Below, in pieces: positions 34,929-43,797 of a stretch of 64,000 nt of DNA (position 1 is the stretch's first letter; every line of letters starts with the position of its first letter). Where the stretch lies: positions 1 through 64,000 of the forward strand of contig NZ_JAFCKP010000021.1 of the NCBI RefSeq assembly GCF_018130245.1, in the 5' to 3' direction. The stretch is from Bradyrhizobium sp. SZCCT0231. GTDB lineage: Bacteria > Pseudomonadota > Alphaproteobacteria > Rhizobiales > Xanthobacteraceae. The position numbers and the translations under genes are program-made. The notes beneath the pieces are model-generated. The model was not told the origin of the DNA. It ran no database searches and saw nothing but the letters and a program-made list of their open reading frames with translations.

Positions 34929-36335
34929 ATGAGGGACAGATTGAAACCGACGCGCTTCCAGACGCCCGCGTGGCTTCTCCTGAGCTGCCTGCTGGGCGGC
35001 GGGCCCAGGCGCAGTCTTGCGGCCGCGGCCGGCATGATGACGGTCGCCGGCATCTCACCGGCCTTCGCGCAGTGCTACTCCGCCGGTGCAGGCCTCGCGG
35101 GGTCTTGTAACGCGATCGTTCCAACCGGTCCGCAGGCGACCGCGGTCGGCCCGAACGCGAATGCGACCGGCGGCCGCGCAACCGCATTCGGGTCGAACGC
35201 CATGGCAGATGGCGACAACGCGACCGCAACCGGTACCTTCGCCATAGCGAACGGTGATGCTGCCACTGCGATGGGCGACAGCAGTGCTGCGGATGGCCTG
35301 TTCGCTACCGCGATCGGTCAAAATAGCCAAGCGCGCGGCTCCGAGGCGACCGCGACAGGCGCGAACAGCATCGCGAACGGCACCAACGCAACCGCGACGG
35401 GCCGAGGTGCCAACGCGGTTGGAATTGCTGCGACTGCAACCGGCGCGTTCAGCCGCGCAAACGGCGATTACGCGACTGCGACGGGTCTCAGCAGCCTCGC
35501 GGACGGCACTTTCGCCACGGCGACGGGCCGAGGCAGCGGCGCAACAGGCACTAACGCGACCGCCACGGGGGCGCAGGCCCGCGCGAACGGCGTCAACGCG
35601 ACCGCTACTGGCCAGGACAGCATCGCGAACGGCGCCACCGCGAGCGCCTATGGACAGGGCAGCAACGCCACCGGCGACGCCACCACGGCCATCGGCCAGG
35701 CCAGCACCGCGAACGCCACCGGCGCAACCGCCGTCGGTGCCAGCGCACAGGCCACCGGGACCGGCGCGGTCGCGGTCGGCAACAACTCGGCCGCGACCGG
35801 AACTAATGCGACCGCCATCGGTCCGAATGCCTCCGCGACCTTTGCCAATTCGACTGCGATCGGCAACGGCGCGAGCACGACCGCAGTCAATCAGGTCTCA
35901 ATCGGCACCAGTTCCAACACCTATCGCATGGCCGGCATCGCCTCCGCGGCAAGTCTCGCGGCGCAGTCCGGCCCGACTTCGATTGTCACCACCGACGCCA
36001 ACGGCAATCTTGCCGCGGCTCCTTTCAGCACGCAGGATATTTCAAGTCTCCAAACCAACGTGTCCGTGCTCCAGGGCAACGTCGCGACATTGCAGACGCA
36101 GATGCGGCAGGCTTTTGAGGGAACGGCGATCGCTATCGCCATGGGTGGCTCCGCGCTGCCGTCGGACAAGAAGTTCGCGATCTCGACCAACTGGGGCACC
36201 TTCCGCGGGCAAAACGCCATGAGCCTGGGCGCACAGATGCGGTTGAACGACTACGTTGTCCTCAATGGCGGGGTCGCCGCCGGCTTTGCGCAAGGCGGCG
36301 TCGGCGGACGCGCCGGATTGACCGTCGCATGGTGA
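34929..36335 (+). CDS. Small YadA-like trimeric autotransporter adhesin
   Basis: A 468-residue protein with a long signal peptide of about 47 residues (extended n-region, cut after SPAFA). A cysteine pair follows (CYSAGAGLAGSC), then 18 consecutive 14-residue YadA-head repeats of the form ATAxGxxSxAxGxN at residues 70-321. A short neck and coiled coil (DISSLQTNVSVLQGNVATLQ) lead to a C-terminal YadA anchor of about 70 residues (IAIAMGGSALPSDKKFAIST ending GGRAGLTVAW). Trimers of this class form surface left-handed beta-rolls that bind host or abiotic surfaces. It has no long stalk, so it is a compact adhesin. AGGGGTGG precedes the ATG. Confidence 0.88.
   Translation: MRDRLKPTRFQTPAWLLLSCLLGGGPRRSLAAAAGMMTVAGISPAFAQCYSAGAGLAGSCNAIVPTGPQATAVGPNANATGGRATAFGSNAMADGDNATATGTFAIANGDAATAMGDSSAADGLFATAIGQNSQARGSEATATGANSIANGTNATATGRGANAVGIAATATGAFSRANGDYATATGLSSLADGTFATATGRGSGATGTNATATGAQARANGVNATATGQDSIANGATASAYGQGSNATGDATTAIGQASTANATGATAVGASAQATGTGAVAVGNNSAATGTNATAIGPNASATFANSTAIGNGASTTAVNQVSIGTSSNTYRMAGIASAASLAAQSGPTSIVTTDANGNLAAAPFSTQDISSLQTNVSVLQGNVATLQTQMRQAFEGTAIAIAMGGSALPSDKKFAISTNWGTFRGQNAMSLGAQMRLNDYVVLNGGVAAGFAQGGVGGRAGLTVAW
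35136..35891 (+). repeat. 18 tandem 42-bp coding repeats (YadA head)
   Basis: Each 42-base unit encodes one 14-residue head repeat, beginning ATAVG, ATAFG, ATATG, ATAMG, ATAIG and so on. Units are diverged at the DNA level (ATATG is the commonest start), so unit number is probably fairly stable. Recombination between units could still change adhesin length. Confidence 0.85.
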
Positions 36336-36345
36336 CGGCAGCGTG

Positions 36346-36975
36346 ATGACGAGCGGGCGGCGCGGCTGGAGAGTGCTCGTGTTCGCGGCCGGGCTGTTGG
36401 GAATGACATCCGGCAGCCATGCGCAGACGCCCGCCTCGCCAGCGCCAAAACCTGCGCAGATCGACCGTAACGGGGTGGTCATCCTGATCAGATCGACGCT
36501 GCTGGCGCTGGACCAGGCCAACAAGACAGGCAACTACACGGTGCTGCGTGACATCGGCGCGCCTGGATTCCAGAGCAACACGGCGGCGCGGCTCGGCGAG
36601 ATCTTCGCTAAACTGCGCAACGACAATCTCGACCTCTCCGGCGTTGCCGTGATCGATCCGCAGCTCAATTTGCTGCCGCAGATCGAAGCCAACGGCCTGA
36701 TGCGCATGGCCGGTTTTTTTCCGTCGGTGCCGACCCAGGTCAATTTCGATCTCGCGTTCGCGCCGGTGAACGGACAATGGCGGCTGTTCGGCCTTTCCGT
36801 GTCGATCGGACAGACCGCGCCCGCTGCGCCCGAACCACCCGCACCGTCGACTGCGCAAAAACAGCCTGCGCCTGCGAAGAGCGCGAAACCGGCTACGGCC
36901 GCCAAGCCGCCGTCCACGATCAAACCCCTGTCCCCGGACAACAAGCCACCTGAGGGCAACCAACAACCGAAATAG
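36346..36975 (+). CDS. Secreted protein of unknown function with Pro/Ala/Lys tail
   Basis: A 209-residue protein with a signal peptide (VLVFAAGLLGMTSGSHAQ). A globular part of about 120 residues follows (LIRSTLLALDQANKTGNYTV, RLGEIFAKLRNDNLDLSGVA, WRLFGLSVSIGQ), whose helix-then-sheet pattern could be an NTF2-like fold. I do not recognise the family. The last 45 residues are Pro/Ala/Lys-rich (KPATAAKPPSTIKPLSPDNK). It starts 10 bases after the adhesin stop and is very probably cotranscribed with it, so a role at the cell surface is plausible. GTG 36343 is an alternative start. Confidence 0.75.
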   Translation: MTSGRRGWRVLVFAAGLLGMTSGSHAQTPASPAPKPAQIDRNGVVILIRSTLLALDQANKTGNYTVLRDIGAPGFQSNTAARLGEIFAKLRNDNLDLSGVAVIDPQLNLLPQIEANGLMRMAGFFPSVPTQVNFDLAFAPVNGQWRLFGLSVSIGQTAPAAPEPPAPSTAQKQPAPAKSAKPATAAKPPSTIKPLSPDNKPPEGNQQPK

Positions 36976-37005
36976 ACCGATCTGCAAGCCAGCGGACGAC
37001 CGACA

Positions 37006-37788
37006 ATGTTACCGGACCAAGCTCTGAAATCGATGAAGGTGATGTTCGCGACGCCGTGCTACATCTCGGCGGTCAGCATGCACTACGTCACCAGCATCTT
37101 CGACCTCACCCATCACTGCAATCGGTTCGGACTGAAATGCATTCTGCACATGCATTCGGAAAGCCTGATCACGCGTTCGCGCAACAAGATGGTGCTGAAA
37201 TTCCTGTCGGACGAGACATTGACCCATCTGTTCTGGATCGATTCCGACATCACCTTCGCGCCACAATCGGTCTGCCGGCTGCTGCTGATTGATCGCGACG
37301 TCGCCGCCGGCGTCTACCCGATGAAGAGCTTCAACTGGCCTGCCCAGGGCCTGCCGTCAGGCACGACGCGGGAGCAATTCGAGGATCGTTATACCGACTA
37401 CCCCTTCAACCCGATCGGCCACGGCGCCGAGCGGGTCAGCAGCTATGCCGACGCAGACGGTTTCGTCGAGGTCGCGGAGGCGCCGACCGGCTTCATGTGC
37501 ATCAAGCGTAACGTGTTCAAGCAGTTGATGGAGAAATATCCCGGTCTGAATTACGTCCCGGACGGTCCGCCGAACAACCCCGAGGCCCATCTCCACTGGT
37601 TGTTCTTTGATTGCATGGTCGATCCGGACTCCGGCCGCTATTTGTCTGAGGATTACGCGTTCTGCCGCCGCTGGCGCGACATCGGCGGTAAAATCTGGGT
37701 CGACCTGCACTGCAGGCTGCTGCACCTCGGACAGCACAATTTCCGCGGGGACCTCGCCGAAAGCCTGCGGCTCCAGAATCGCTGGTGA
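37006..37788 (+). CDS. GT-A-like glycosyltransferase-related protein
   Basis: A 260-residue cytoplasmic protein. It contains [20 protein letters not shown], a helix with two arginines ([20 protein letters not shown]), and WIDSDITF, an acidic D-S-D motif like the metal-nucleotide-sugar site of GT-A transferases. [14 protein letters not shown] and [20 protein letters not shown] follow, the ED-Y motif typical of GT2 active sites. The acceptor is unknown. It starts 30 bases after the secreted-protein gene, so it may belong to the adhesin operon and could glycosylate a surface product. ATG 37030 is a possible alternative start; neither has a strong Shine-Dalgarno. Confidence 0.68.
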   Translation: MLPDQALKSMKVMFATPCYISAVSMHYVTSIFDLTHHCNRFGLKCILHMHSESLITRSRNKMVLKFLSDETLTHLFWIDSDITFAPQSVCRLLLIDRDVAAGVYPMKSFNWPAQGLPSGTTREQFEDRYTDYPFNPIGHGAERVSSYADADGFVEVAEAPTGFMCIKRNVFKQLMEKYPGLNYVPDGPPNNPEAHLHWLFFDCMVDPDSGRYLSEDYAFCRRWRDIGGKIWVDLHCRLLHLGQHNFRGDLAESLRLQNRW

Positions 37789-38143
37789 TGCGGTCGTGGC
37801 GGCAACCGTGCCAACCGGCACGGTTGCGCAGCGCCGGCGATCACTCCTCCCCCGCAGAGCGGCGTGGATCCACCGGACCGCCCGAGGACGGCTGGAAGGC
37901 CTACACGGGGTAGCGTCCCCTTGGCGTACGCTGAGAGCTTGGGCTCCAGGGCTGCGGCAGCCCGCCAGTTCTCGGCTGCTTGTCCCCGAGGACGGTTTAC
38001 AAGTAGTTTCCGTAGTTTCCGCACAGGTTTTTGCGCACTGGATGAGGTGGCTGAACCCGCCCCTGAGGCCCCTTCAAGGCTTCCCCTCACGCGCTTTGTT
38101 ACCTATAACCCCGCCACGCCGAAGCACCTCTTCCGGGATTGGA
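37789..38143. other. Gap before aroQ: perfect hairpin and short tandem repeat
   Basis: This 355-base gap holds an 11-base perfect hairpin, GCAACCGTGCC (37802-37812)/GGCACGGTTGC (37817-37827) with loop AACC and no T tract. It also holds the tandem words GTAGTTTCC GTAGTTTCC at about 38003-38021. No gene is convincing; one frame runs through into aroQ but lacks coding character before 38144. The hairpin may end the upstream transcript and the right part should hold the aroQ-acc promoter. Confidence 0.5.
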
Positions 38144-38611
38144 ATGGCCGAACCTGCAACAGACACGATCCTCGTCCTGAACGGGCCGAACCTCAACATG
38201 CTGGGGACGCGCGAGCCCGAAAAGTATGGGCATGCGACGCTGGCCGACGTCGAGGCACTGTGCCGGGAGACGGCGGCGACCTTTGGTCTCAAGGCCGACT
38301 GCCGGCAGTCCAACCGCGAGGGCGAGCTGATCGACTTCATCCACGAGGCGCATGCGCGCAAGATGAAGGGCATCATCATCAATGCCGGCGGCTATTCCCA
38401 CACCTCGATCGCGCTGCACGACGCGCTGCTCGCGGTGCAGATCCCCGCTGTCGAGGTGCATGTGACCAACATCCACGCCCGCGAGAGTTTTCGTCACCAT
38501 TCCTACACCGCGCGCGCGGCTTTCGCCTCGCTCTGCGGTTTCGGCATCGAGGGCTACCGCCTCGCCATCCAGGGCCTTGCCGCCAAGCTCGGCATCAAGC
38601 CCAACGCCTGA
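38144..38611 (+). CDS. aroQ: 3-dehydroquinate dehydratase, type II
   Basis: A 155-residue enzyme of the shikimate pathway that dehydrates 3-dehydroquinate. The family signature [20 protein letters not shown] is at the N-terminus. The active-site tyrosine is in EPEKYGH, arginine and glutamate in [31 protein letters not shown] lines the pocket, and catalytic His is in [20 protein letters not shown]. Dodecameric in the family. It is followed 35 bases later by accB, an arrangement conserved in this group. Confidence 0.97.
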   Translation: MAEPATDTILVLNGPNLNMLGTREPEKYGHATLADVEALCRETAATFGLKADCRQSNREGELIDFIHEAHARKMKGIIINAGGYSHTSIALHDALLAVQIPAVEVHVTNIHARESFRHHSYTARAAFASLCGFGIEGYRLAIQGLAAKLGIKPNA

Positions 38612-38646
38612 CGCTCCCTTCCAACAGAACATTCGGATCAAACAAC

Positions 38647-39141
38647 ATGGCGCGCCAGCCAGACGACAAAGCAGCCGCAAAGTTTTCCAGCGAGGATTCC
38701 GCGCTCATTCGCGAGCTTGCGTTGCTGCTCGATGAGACCAGCCTCACCGAGATCGAGATCGAACGGGCCGGCCTGCGCTTGCGCGTCGCCCGCAACATCA
38801 GCGTTGCCGCGACCATGCCGATGCCGGTCGCGGCAGCTCCCGCCGCCCTTCCAATGGCAGCAAGCGCCGCCGCGCCCGCCGCTGCTGCGGCCGATCTGTC
38901 GAAGCATCCCGGCGCCGTGACCTCGCCGATGGTCGGCACCGCCTATTGGGCGCCGGAGCCGGGCGCAAAGCCGTTCATCGACGTCGGCACCAAGGTCTCG
39001 GTCGGCCAGACGCTGCTCATCATCGAAGCCATGAAGACGATGAACCAGATCCCCTCGCCGCGCGCCGGCACGGTGACGCAGATCCTGGTCGAGGACGGCC
39101 AGCCGGTCGAATACGGCGAGCCGCTGGTGATTATTGAGTGA
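38647..39141 (+). CDS. accB: Biotin carboxyl carrier protein of acetyl-CoA carboxylase
   Basis: A 164-residue protein. An N-terminal helical part ([20 protein letters not shown]) is followed by an Ala/Pro linker and a biotinyl domain with [20 protein letters not shown] and the biotinylation motif EAMKTMNQ. It carries carboxybiotin between AccC and AccAD for malonyl-CoA synthesis. Biotin supply by bioY elsewhere in the window serves this protein. Confidence 0.97.
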   Translation: MARQPDDKAAAKFSSEDSALIRELALLLDETSLTEIEIERAGLRLRVARNISVAATMPMPVAAAPAALPMAASAAAPAAAAADLSKHPGAVTSPMVGTAYWAPEPGAKPFIDVGTKVSVGQTLLIIEAMKTMNQIPSPRAGTVTQILVEDGQPVEYGEPLVIIE

Positions 39142-39214
39142 CGCGAATGGGGAATAGCGAATAGCGAATGGCGTCAGCCTTCCCTACTCGCCATTCGCCG
39201 CTCGCCATTCGCTG
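39142..39214. repeat. Dispersed short palindrome between accB and accC
   Basis: GAATAGCGAATAGCGAATGGCG (39152-39173) faces CGCCATTCGCCGCTCGCCATTCGC (39190-39213), giving an imperfect stem of about 20 pairs. It is built from repeated GCGAATNG units. I recall similar ATTCGCTATTCGC elements between Bradyrhizobium genes. Its place inside an operon would put a hairpin in the accBC mRNA. Confidence 0.65.
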
Positions 39215-39223
39215 CAGGACAAC

Positions 39224-40582
39224 ATGTTCGACAAGATCCTCATAGCCAACCGCGGCGAGATCGCCCTTCGCATCCTCAGGGCCTGCAAGGAGCTCGGGAT
39301 CGCGACCGTCGCCGTGCACTCGACCGCCGACGCCGACGCCATGCATGTGCGCCTGTCGGACGAGAGCGTCTGCATCGGGCCGCCGGCGTCCAAGGACAGC
39401 TATCTCAACGTGCCAGCGCTGCTCGCGGCCTGCGAGATCACCGGCGCCGATGCCGTGCATCCCGGCTACGGCTTCCTGTCCGAGAACGCGCGCTTTGCTG
39501 AAATCCTCGCCGAGCACAATCTGCATTTCATCGGCCCGAAGGCCGAGCACATCCGCCTGATGGGCGACAAGATCGAGGCCAAAAAAACCGCCAAGCGGCT
39601 CGGCATCCCCGTGGTGCCCGGCTCCGATGGTGCGGTCGGCCCCGACGACGACGCGATGGCGATCGCGAAGAAGATCGGCTTTCCCGTGCTGGTGAAGGCG
39701 GCGGCTGGCGGTGGCGGCCGCGGCATGAAGGTCGCGCACAGCGAGGCAGACCTCCAGCTGGCGCTGTCGACGGCGGCCAACGAGGCCAGATCCGCCTTTG
39801 GCGATGCCTCGGTGTACCTGGAAAAATACCTGCAGAAGCCGCGCCACATCGAGATCCAAATCCTCGGCGACGGCCGCGGCGGCGCGATCCATCTCGGCGA
39901 ACGCGACTGCTCGCTGCAACGCCGCCACCAGAAGGTCTGGGAGGAAGGCCCCTCGCCCGTGCTGGCCGCAGCCGCGCGGGCCAAGATCGGCGAGACCTGC
40001 GCGAACGCGATGCGCGAGATGAAATATCTCGGCGTCGGCACCATCGAGTTCCTGTACGAGGACGGCGAGTTCTACTTCATCGAGATGAACACCCGCATCC
40101 AGGTGGAGCATCCCGTCACCGAGAGCATCACCGATATCGATCTCGTGCTGGAGCAGATCCGCATCGCCGCCGGCGGCGACCTGCCGGCCAAGCAGGACGA
40201 GGTTCAGGTCATCGGCCATGCCATCGAGTGCCGCATCAACGCCGAGAATCCGCAGACCTTCCGCCCCTCGCCCGGCCGGATCCTGCAATATCACCCGCCC
40301 GGCGGCCTCGGCGTCCGGATCGATTCCGCCGTCTACCAAGGCTACACGATCCCGCCTTATTACGATTCGCTCGTCGGCAAGCTGATCGTGCACGGCAAGA
40401 CCCGCGCCGAATGCCTGATGCGGCTGCGCCGGGCGCTGGATGAGATGGTGGTCGAAGGTATCGAGACCACACTGCCCCTGTTCCGTGCGCTGGTGCGCGA
40501 AGACGACATCATCAACGGCGACTACCATATCCACTGGCTCGAACAATATCTCGCCGGCAAGACGGAACCCAGCCCGAGATAA
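39224..40582 (+). CDS. accC: Biotin carboxylase subunit of acetyl-CoA carboxylase
   Basis: A 452-residue ATP-grasp enzyme that carboxylates the biotin of AccB. Visible motifs are [36 protein letters not shown], the glycine-rich ATP loop [73 protein letters not shown] and the C-terminal RPSPGRI. The length is normal. It is separated from accB by a palindromic repeat and followed by a terminator-like hairpin. Confidence 0.97.
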   Translation: MFDKILIANRGEIALRILRACKELGIATVAVHSTADADAMHVRLSDESVCIGPPASKDSYLNVPALLAACEITGADAVHPGYGFLSENARFAEILAEHNLHFIGPKAEHIRLMGDKIEAKKTAKRLGIPVVPGSDGAVGPDDDAMAIAKKIGFPVLVKAAAGGGGRGMKVAHSEADLQLALSTAANEARSAFGDASVYLEKYLQKPRHIEIQILGDGRGGAIHLGERDCSLQRRHQKVWEEGPSPVLAAAARAKIGETCANAMREMKYLGVGTIEFLYEDGEFYFIEMNTRIQVEHPVTESITDIDLVLEQIRIAAGGDLPAKQDEVQVIGHAIECRINAENPQTFRPSPGRILQYHPPGGLGVRIDSAVYQGYTIPPYYDSLVGKLIVHGKTRAECLMRLRRALDEMVVEGIETTLPLFRALVREDDIINGDYHIHWLEQYLAGKTEPSPR

Positions 40583-40586
40583 TCCT

Positions 40587-40653
40587 CCCCCTTTTGGAAC
40601 CCTTTCGCCCCGATCGCGTTCTGGACCGCGGGACAGTTCCAAGGGGGCGTTTT
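40587..40653 (+). terminator. Terminator-like hairpin after accC
   Basis: CCCCCTTTTGGAAC (40587-40600) pairs with GTTCCAAGGGGG (40636-40647), and CGTTTT follows. The loop is long (about 35 bases) and itself GC-rich. It lies 5 bases after the accC stop and separates the acc operon from the signalling genes. Confidence 0.6.
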
Positions 40654-40685
40654 GAACTCCACTGAACGTCGACAGGTAGATCGTC

Positions 40686-42212
40686 GTGAGGGCTGAAGCC
40701 CACCGACGGCGCGCGTTTTGGCAGATCCTGCTGCTTTCGGCGGGCCTTTTGGTGCTGACCGTCATCAGCGCCGGCTCCGTCTACCTCGTCAACAAGGCCC
40801 GGGAAGACAGCAAATGGGTGCTTCATACCATCGAGGTGGAGAACCAGATCAACGCCCTGCTGCTCGAAGTCCGGCGCGCCGAGAGCAGCGCTCGCGGCTT
40901 TCTCCTGACGCAGGGGCCGGATTTCCTGTCGGACCATGAGAAGGCCGTCGCGGCGATCATTCCGGCGCTCGACAAGCTCACGCGCCAGGTCGGCGACGAT
41001 CCGGCGCAACGCGACAACATCGAGAAGCTGAGAGCGGCAATCGAGACCCGGCTCGACCAGTTCTCGCGCGAGATGACCTTCGTGAAGCAGGGGCAGCCCG
41101 ACAGGGCCACGGCGCTGATCCGCGAGGCCGCCGGCGGCAACACCACGACCACGATCGGCAACATGGCCAACGCCATGATCCGCGAGGAGGAACGATTGTT
41201 CCGGCTCCGAACGGCAAATTCCGACCGCAGCCAGACCCTCGCCGCGTCGATGACCGGCATCGGCTCCGGCTTCGTGGTGGTGCTGGCGATGATCTCGATC
41301 TGGCTGGTGCGGCGCTCGGCGCGCGTCCGCGACGAGGCTGAATCCCGTCTGCGCGATGCCAACGTCAACCTGGAAACCGTCGTCGACGAGCGCACTGCGG
41401 ACCTGCGCGAAGCCAACGACGAGATCCAGCGCTTTGCCTATATCGTCAGCCACGATCTGCGCTCGCCGCTGGTCAACATCATGGGCTTCACCAGCGAGCT
41501 CGAGGAGCTCGGCGACGATATCTTCCGCCGGATCGGCGGCCTCACCAACGTCTCCGCCGACGGGTCGCCGCCGGCGCCCGGCGCTCCCGGCGAGATCGCG
41601 CTCGAAGGCGCCGACAAACAGCTCTCGGAGGATTTCTCCGAAGCGCTCGGCTTCATCAAGACGTCGATCGCCAAGATGGACCGGCTGATCTCGGCCATCC
41701 TCAACCTCACGCGCGAGGGCCGGCGCGAATTCGAGCCGGTGAAGATCGACACGCGCGAGCTGATCGAGGCCATCGTCTCGACGCTGGCGCATCAGGCGGT
41801 CGAGGCGCAGGCCGAGATCCACCTCGAGCCTCTGCCGAACCTCGTGAGCGACCGTCTCGCCCTCGAGCAAATCTTCTCCAATCTGATCGACAACGCGATC
41901 AAGTATCTCAAGCCCGGCGTGCCCGGTGAGATCAGAATCCGCGGGCGGACCAAGCTCGGCTACGCTATCTTCGAGATCAGCGACAACGGCCGCGGGATCG
42001 ATCCGAAGGATCACCAGCGGATATTCGACCTGTTCCGCCGCGCGGGAACTCAGGACAAGCCCGGCCAGGGCATCGGCCTTGCGCATGTGCGTGCACTTGT
42101 GCGCCGTCTCGGCGGCACCATGTCGGTATCATCGGAACTGAACGCGGGCAGTACCTTCACGATCACGCTGCCGATCGCCTGGAACGTGAGCAACCGGAAC
42201 AGAGATCGATGA
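40686..42212 (+). CDS. CHASE3-domain sensor histidine kinase
   Basis: A 508-residue membrane kinase starting with GTG (AGGTAGA upstream). Two transmembrane helices (about 12-34 and 195-217) flank a helical CHASE3 sensor (VRRAESSARGFLLTQGPDFL). The DHp H-box YIVSHDLRSPL puts the phosphorylated His at 256. About 45 extra residues, Gly/Pro-rich and acidic, split the two DHp helices before FIKTSIAKMDRLISAILNLT. The ATPase domain has SNLIDNAIKYLKP, ISDNGRGIDP and GIGLAHVRALV. It resembles the kinase part of bacteriophytochromes. The receiver gene overlaps its stop by four bases. Confidence 0.92.
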   Translation: MRAEAHRRRAFWQILLLSAGLLVLTVISAGSVYLVNKAREDSKWVLHTIEVENQINALLLEVRRAESSARGFLLTQGPDFLSDHEKAVAAIIPALDKLTRQVGDDPAQRDNIEKLRAAIETRLDQFSREMTFVKQGQPDRATALIREAAGGNTTTTIGNMANAMIREEERLFRLRTANSDRSQTLAASMTGIGSGFVVVLAMISIWLVRRSARVRDEAESRLRDANVNLETVVDERTADLREANDEIQRFAYIVSHDLRSPLVNIMGFTSELEELGDDIFRRIGGLTNVSADGSPPAPGAPGEIALEGADKQLSEDFSEALGFIKTSIAKMDRLISAILNLTREGRREFEPVKIDTRELIEAIVSTLAHQAVEAQAEIHLEPLPNLVSDRLALEQIFSNLIDNAIKYLKPGVPGEIRIRGRTKLGYAIFEISDNGRGIDPKDHQRIFDLFRRAGTQDKPGQGIGLAHVRALVRRLGGTMSVSSELNAGSTFTITLPIAWNVSNRNRDR

Positions 42213-42649
42213 CCCAGCCTGTCACCATCGTCATGATCGAGGACGACGAGGGCCACGCCCGCCTGATCGAGCGCAACATCAGAAGGTCCGGCGTCAACAA
42301 CGAGATCGTCGCGTTTGCCAACGGCAACGACGCCATGCGGCACCTGTTCGGCGCCGACGGCAGCGGGCTCGTGCAGAAGGGCAATGCGCTCTTGATCCTG
42401 CTCGATCTCAACCTGCCCGACATGACCGGGATCGACATCCTGAAGCAGATCAAGGAAAACAAATACCTGAAGGCCTCGCCCGTGGTGGTGCTGACCACCA
42501 CCGACGATTCCCAGGAAATCAAGCGCTGCTACGAGTTCGGCTGCAACGTCTACATCACCAAGCCCGTCAATTACGAGAATTTCGCCAATGCCATCCGGCA
42601 GCTCGGGCTGTTCTTCTCGGTCATCCAGGTCCCGCCCGCCGCCACATGA
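42209..42649 (+). CDS. Single-domain response regulator (Rcp1-like)
   Basis: A 146-residue receiver without output domain. The acidic pocket is MIEDDEGHARL, the phosphoacceptor Asp66 lies in LLILLDLNLPDM, Thr is in VVVLTTTDDS, and Lys is in VYITKPVNYENF. Extra residues between beta-2 and the Asp (NGNDAMRHLFGADGSGLVQK) are typical of Rcp1/CheY-like receivers paired with phytochrome-type kinases. It overlaps the kinase gene and the next gene by ATGA, so the three are translationally coupled. It should relay phosphate from the CHASE3 kinase. Confidence 0.93.
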   Translation: MTQPVTIVMIEDDEGHARLIERNIRRSGVNNEIVAFANGNDAMRHLFGADGSGLVQKGNALLILLDLNLPDMTGIDILKQIKENKYLKASPVVVLTTTDDSQEIKRCYEFGCNVYITKPVNYENFANAIRQLGLFFSVIQVPPAAT

Positions 42650-43749
42650 ACCAGCGCACGCCGACACTGCTCTACATCGACGACGACGACGCGCTGGCGC
42701 GCCTGGTCGATCGTGGCCTCACGCGGCGCGGCTACCGGGTCGTCCATGCCGCGAGCGGCGAGGAAGGTCTCGAGCGCATCCGCCGCGCCGGCGCCGAAGG
42801 CGGCATCGATGTCGTGGCGCTCGATCAGTACATGCCGGGCCTCGACGGGCTGGAGACGCTCGAGCAGATCATGGCGATCCCGGATGCGCCGCCGGTCGTG
42901 TTCGTCACCGCGTCGCAGGATTCCAGCATCGCGGTGACCGCGCTTAAAGCGGGGGCGGCCGACTATCTGGTGAAGGACCTCCAGGGCGACTTCATCCCGC
43001 TCCTCCACGTCGCCGCCGAAGGCGCGCTGCGCCAGGCCGAGTTGCAGCGGGCACGCGATGAAGCCGAAGCCGAGATCCACGCCTCGCGCGACCGCTACGC
43101 GGCCCTCGCCGCCGAGCGCGAGCTGTTGCTGCGCGAGGTCAACCACCGTGTCGGCAACTCGCTCCAGATCATCGCCTCGCTGTTGCACCTTCAGGCAAGC
43201 TCCGCCGCGCAGGAGGAGGTCAAGGCGGCGCTGACCAATGCGATGGGCCGCGTCGCTGCGGTCGCGCAGGTGCACCGCCGCCTCTACACCTCGCAGGACC
43301 TGAAGAGCGTGGTCCTCAATCAGTATCTGGACTCGCTGCTCGAGGATCTCCGCCGCTCGGCCGAAGGCGACCGGATGTCGCGCCTGACGCTGAAGGCCGA
43401 GCCGATCGAGATCGATCCTGACCGTGCGGTCGCCGTCGGCATCATCGTCAACGAGCTGGTGATGAACGCGGTGAAATACGCCTATCCCGACGGCGCCGGC
43501 CCGATCCATGTCGAGCTGATCTCGCAAGGAGACGATCTGCTGCTCTCGATCACCGACGATGGCGTCGGCGACAACGTCAAGGCCGATCCGCGCTCCACCG
43601 GCATGGGCCAGCGCATCGTCGCGGCCATGGCGTCCAAGCTCGACGCCACGGTCGAGCGCGATCCCGCGCATTTCGGAACCCGGATCGTGCTGAAGTTCGG
43701 CCGCATCCCCGCAGCCCCCCGCAAGACCAGCACCGCCGCCGCGAGCTGA
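42646..43749 (+). CDS. Receiver-HisKA_2 (HWE-like) histidine kinase
   Basis: A 367-residue soluble protein. The receiver domain (LLYIDDDDALARLVDRGLTR) has phosphoacceptor Asp60 in ALDQYMPGLDG and Lys in DYLVKD. A coiled linker leads to a HisKA_2 dimerisation domain with His167 in LLREVNHRVGNSLQIIASLL. The ATPase domain has VNELVMNAVKYAYPDGAGPI and ITDDGVGDN. Proteins of this build answer to one kinase and start another phosphorelay, as in general stress control of alphaproteobacteria. No PhyR or EcfG gene is near. Confidence 0.9.
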   Translation: MNQRTPTLLYIDDDDALARLVDRGLTRRGYRVVHAASGEEGLERIRRAGAEGGIDVVALDQYMPGLDGLETLEQIMAIPDAPPVVFVTASQDSSIAVTALKAGAADYLVKDLQGDFIPLLHVAAEGALRQAELQRARDEAEAEIHASRDRYAALAAERELLLREVNHRVGNSLQIIASLLHLQASSAAQEEVKAALTNAMGRVAAVAQVHRRLYTSQDLKSVVLNQYLDSLLEDLRRSAEGDRMSRLTLKAEPIEIDPDRAVAVGIIVNELVMNAVKYAYPDGAGPIHVELISQGDDLLLSITDDGVGDNVKADPRSTGMGQRIVAAMASKLDATVERDPAHFGTRIVLKFGRIPAAPRKTSTAAAS

Positions 43750-43797
43750 CCGCGCCCCCATCGCAACCGCAATGCGATCCTGCTATGGTGGCAAGCC

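Noticed and set aside
35136-35891. Regular 42-base units as a possible CRISPR array
   Set aside because: There are no conserved direct repeats separated by unique spacers; the periodicity is coding and follows YadA head repeats.
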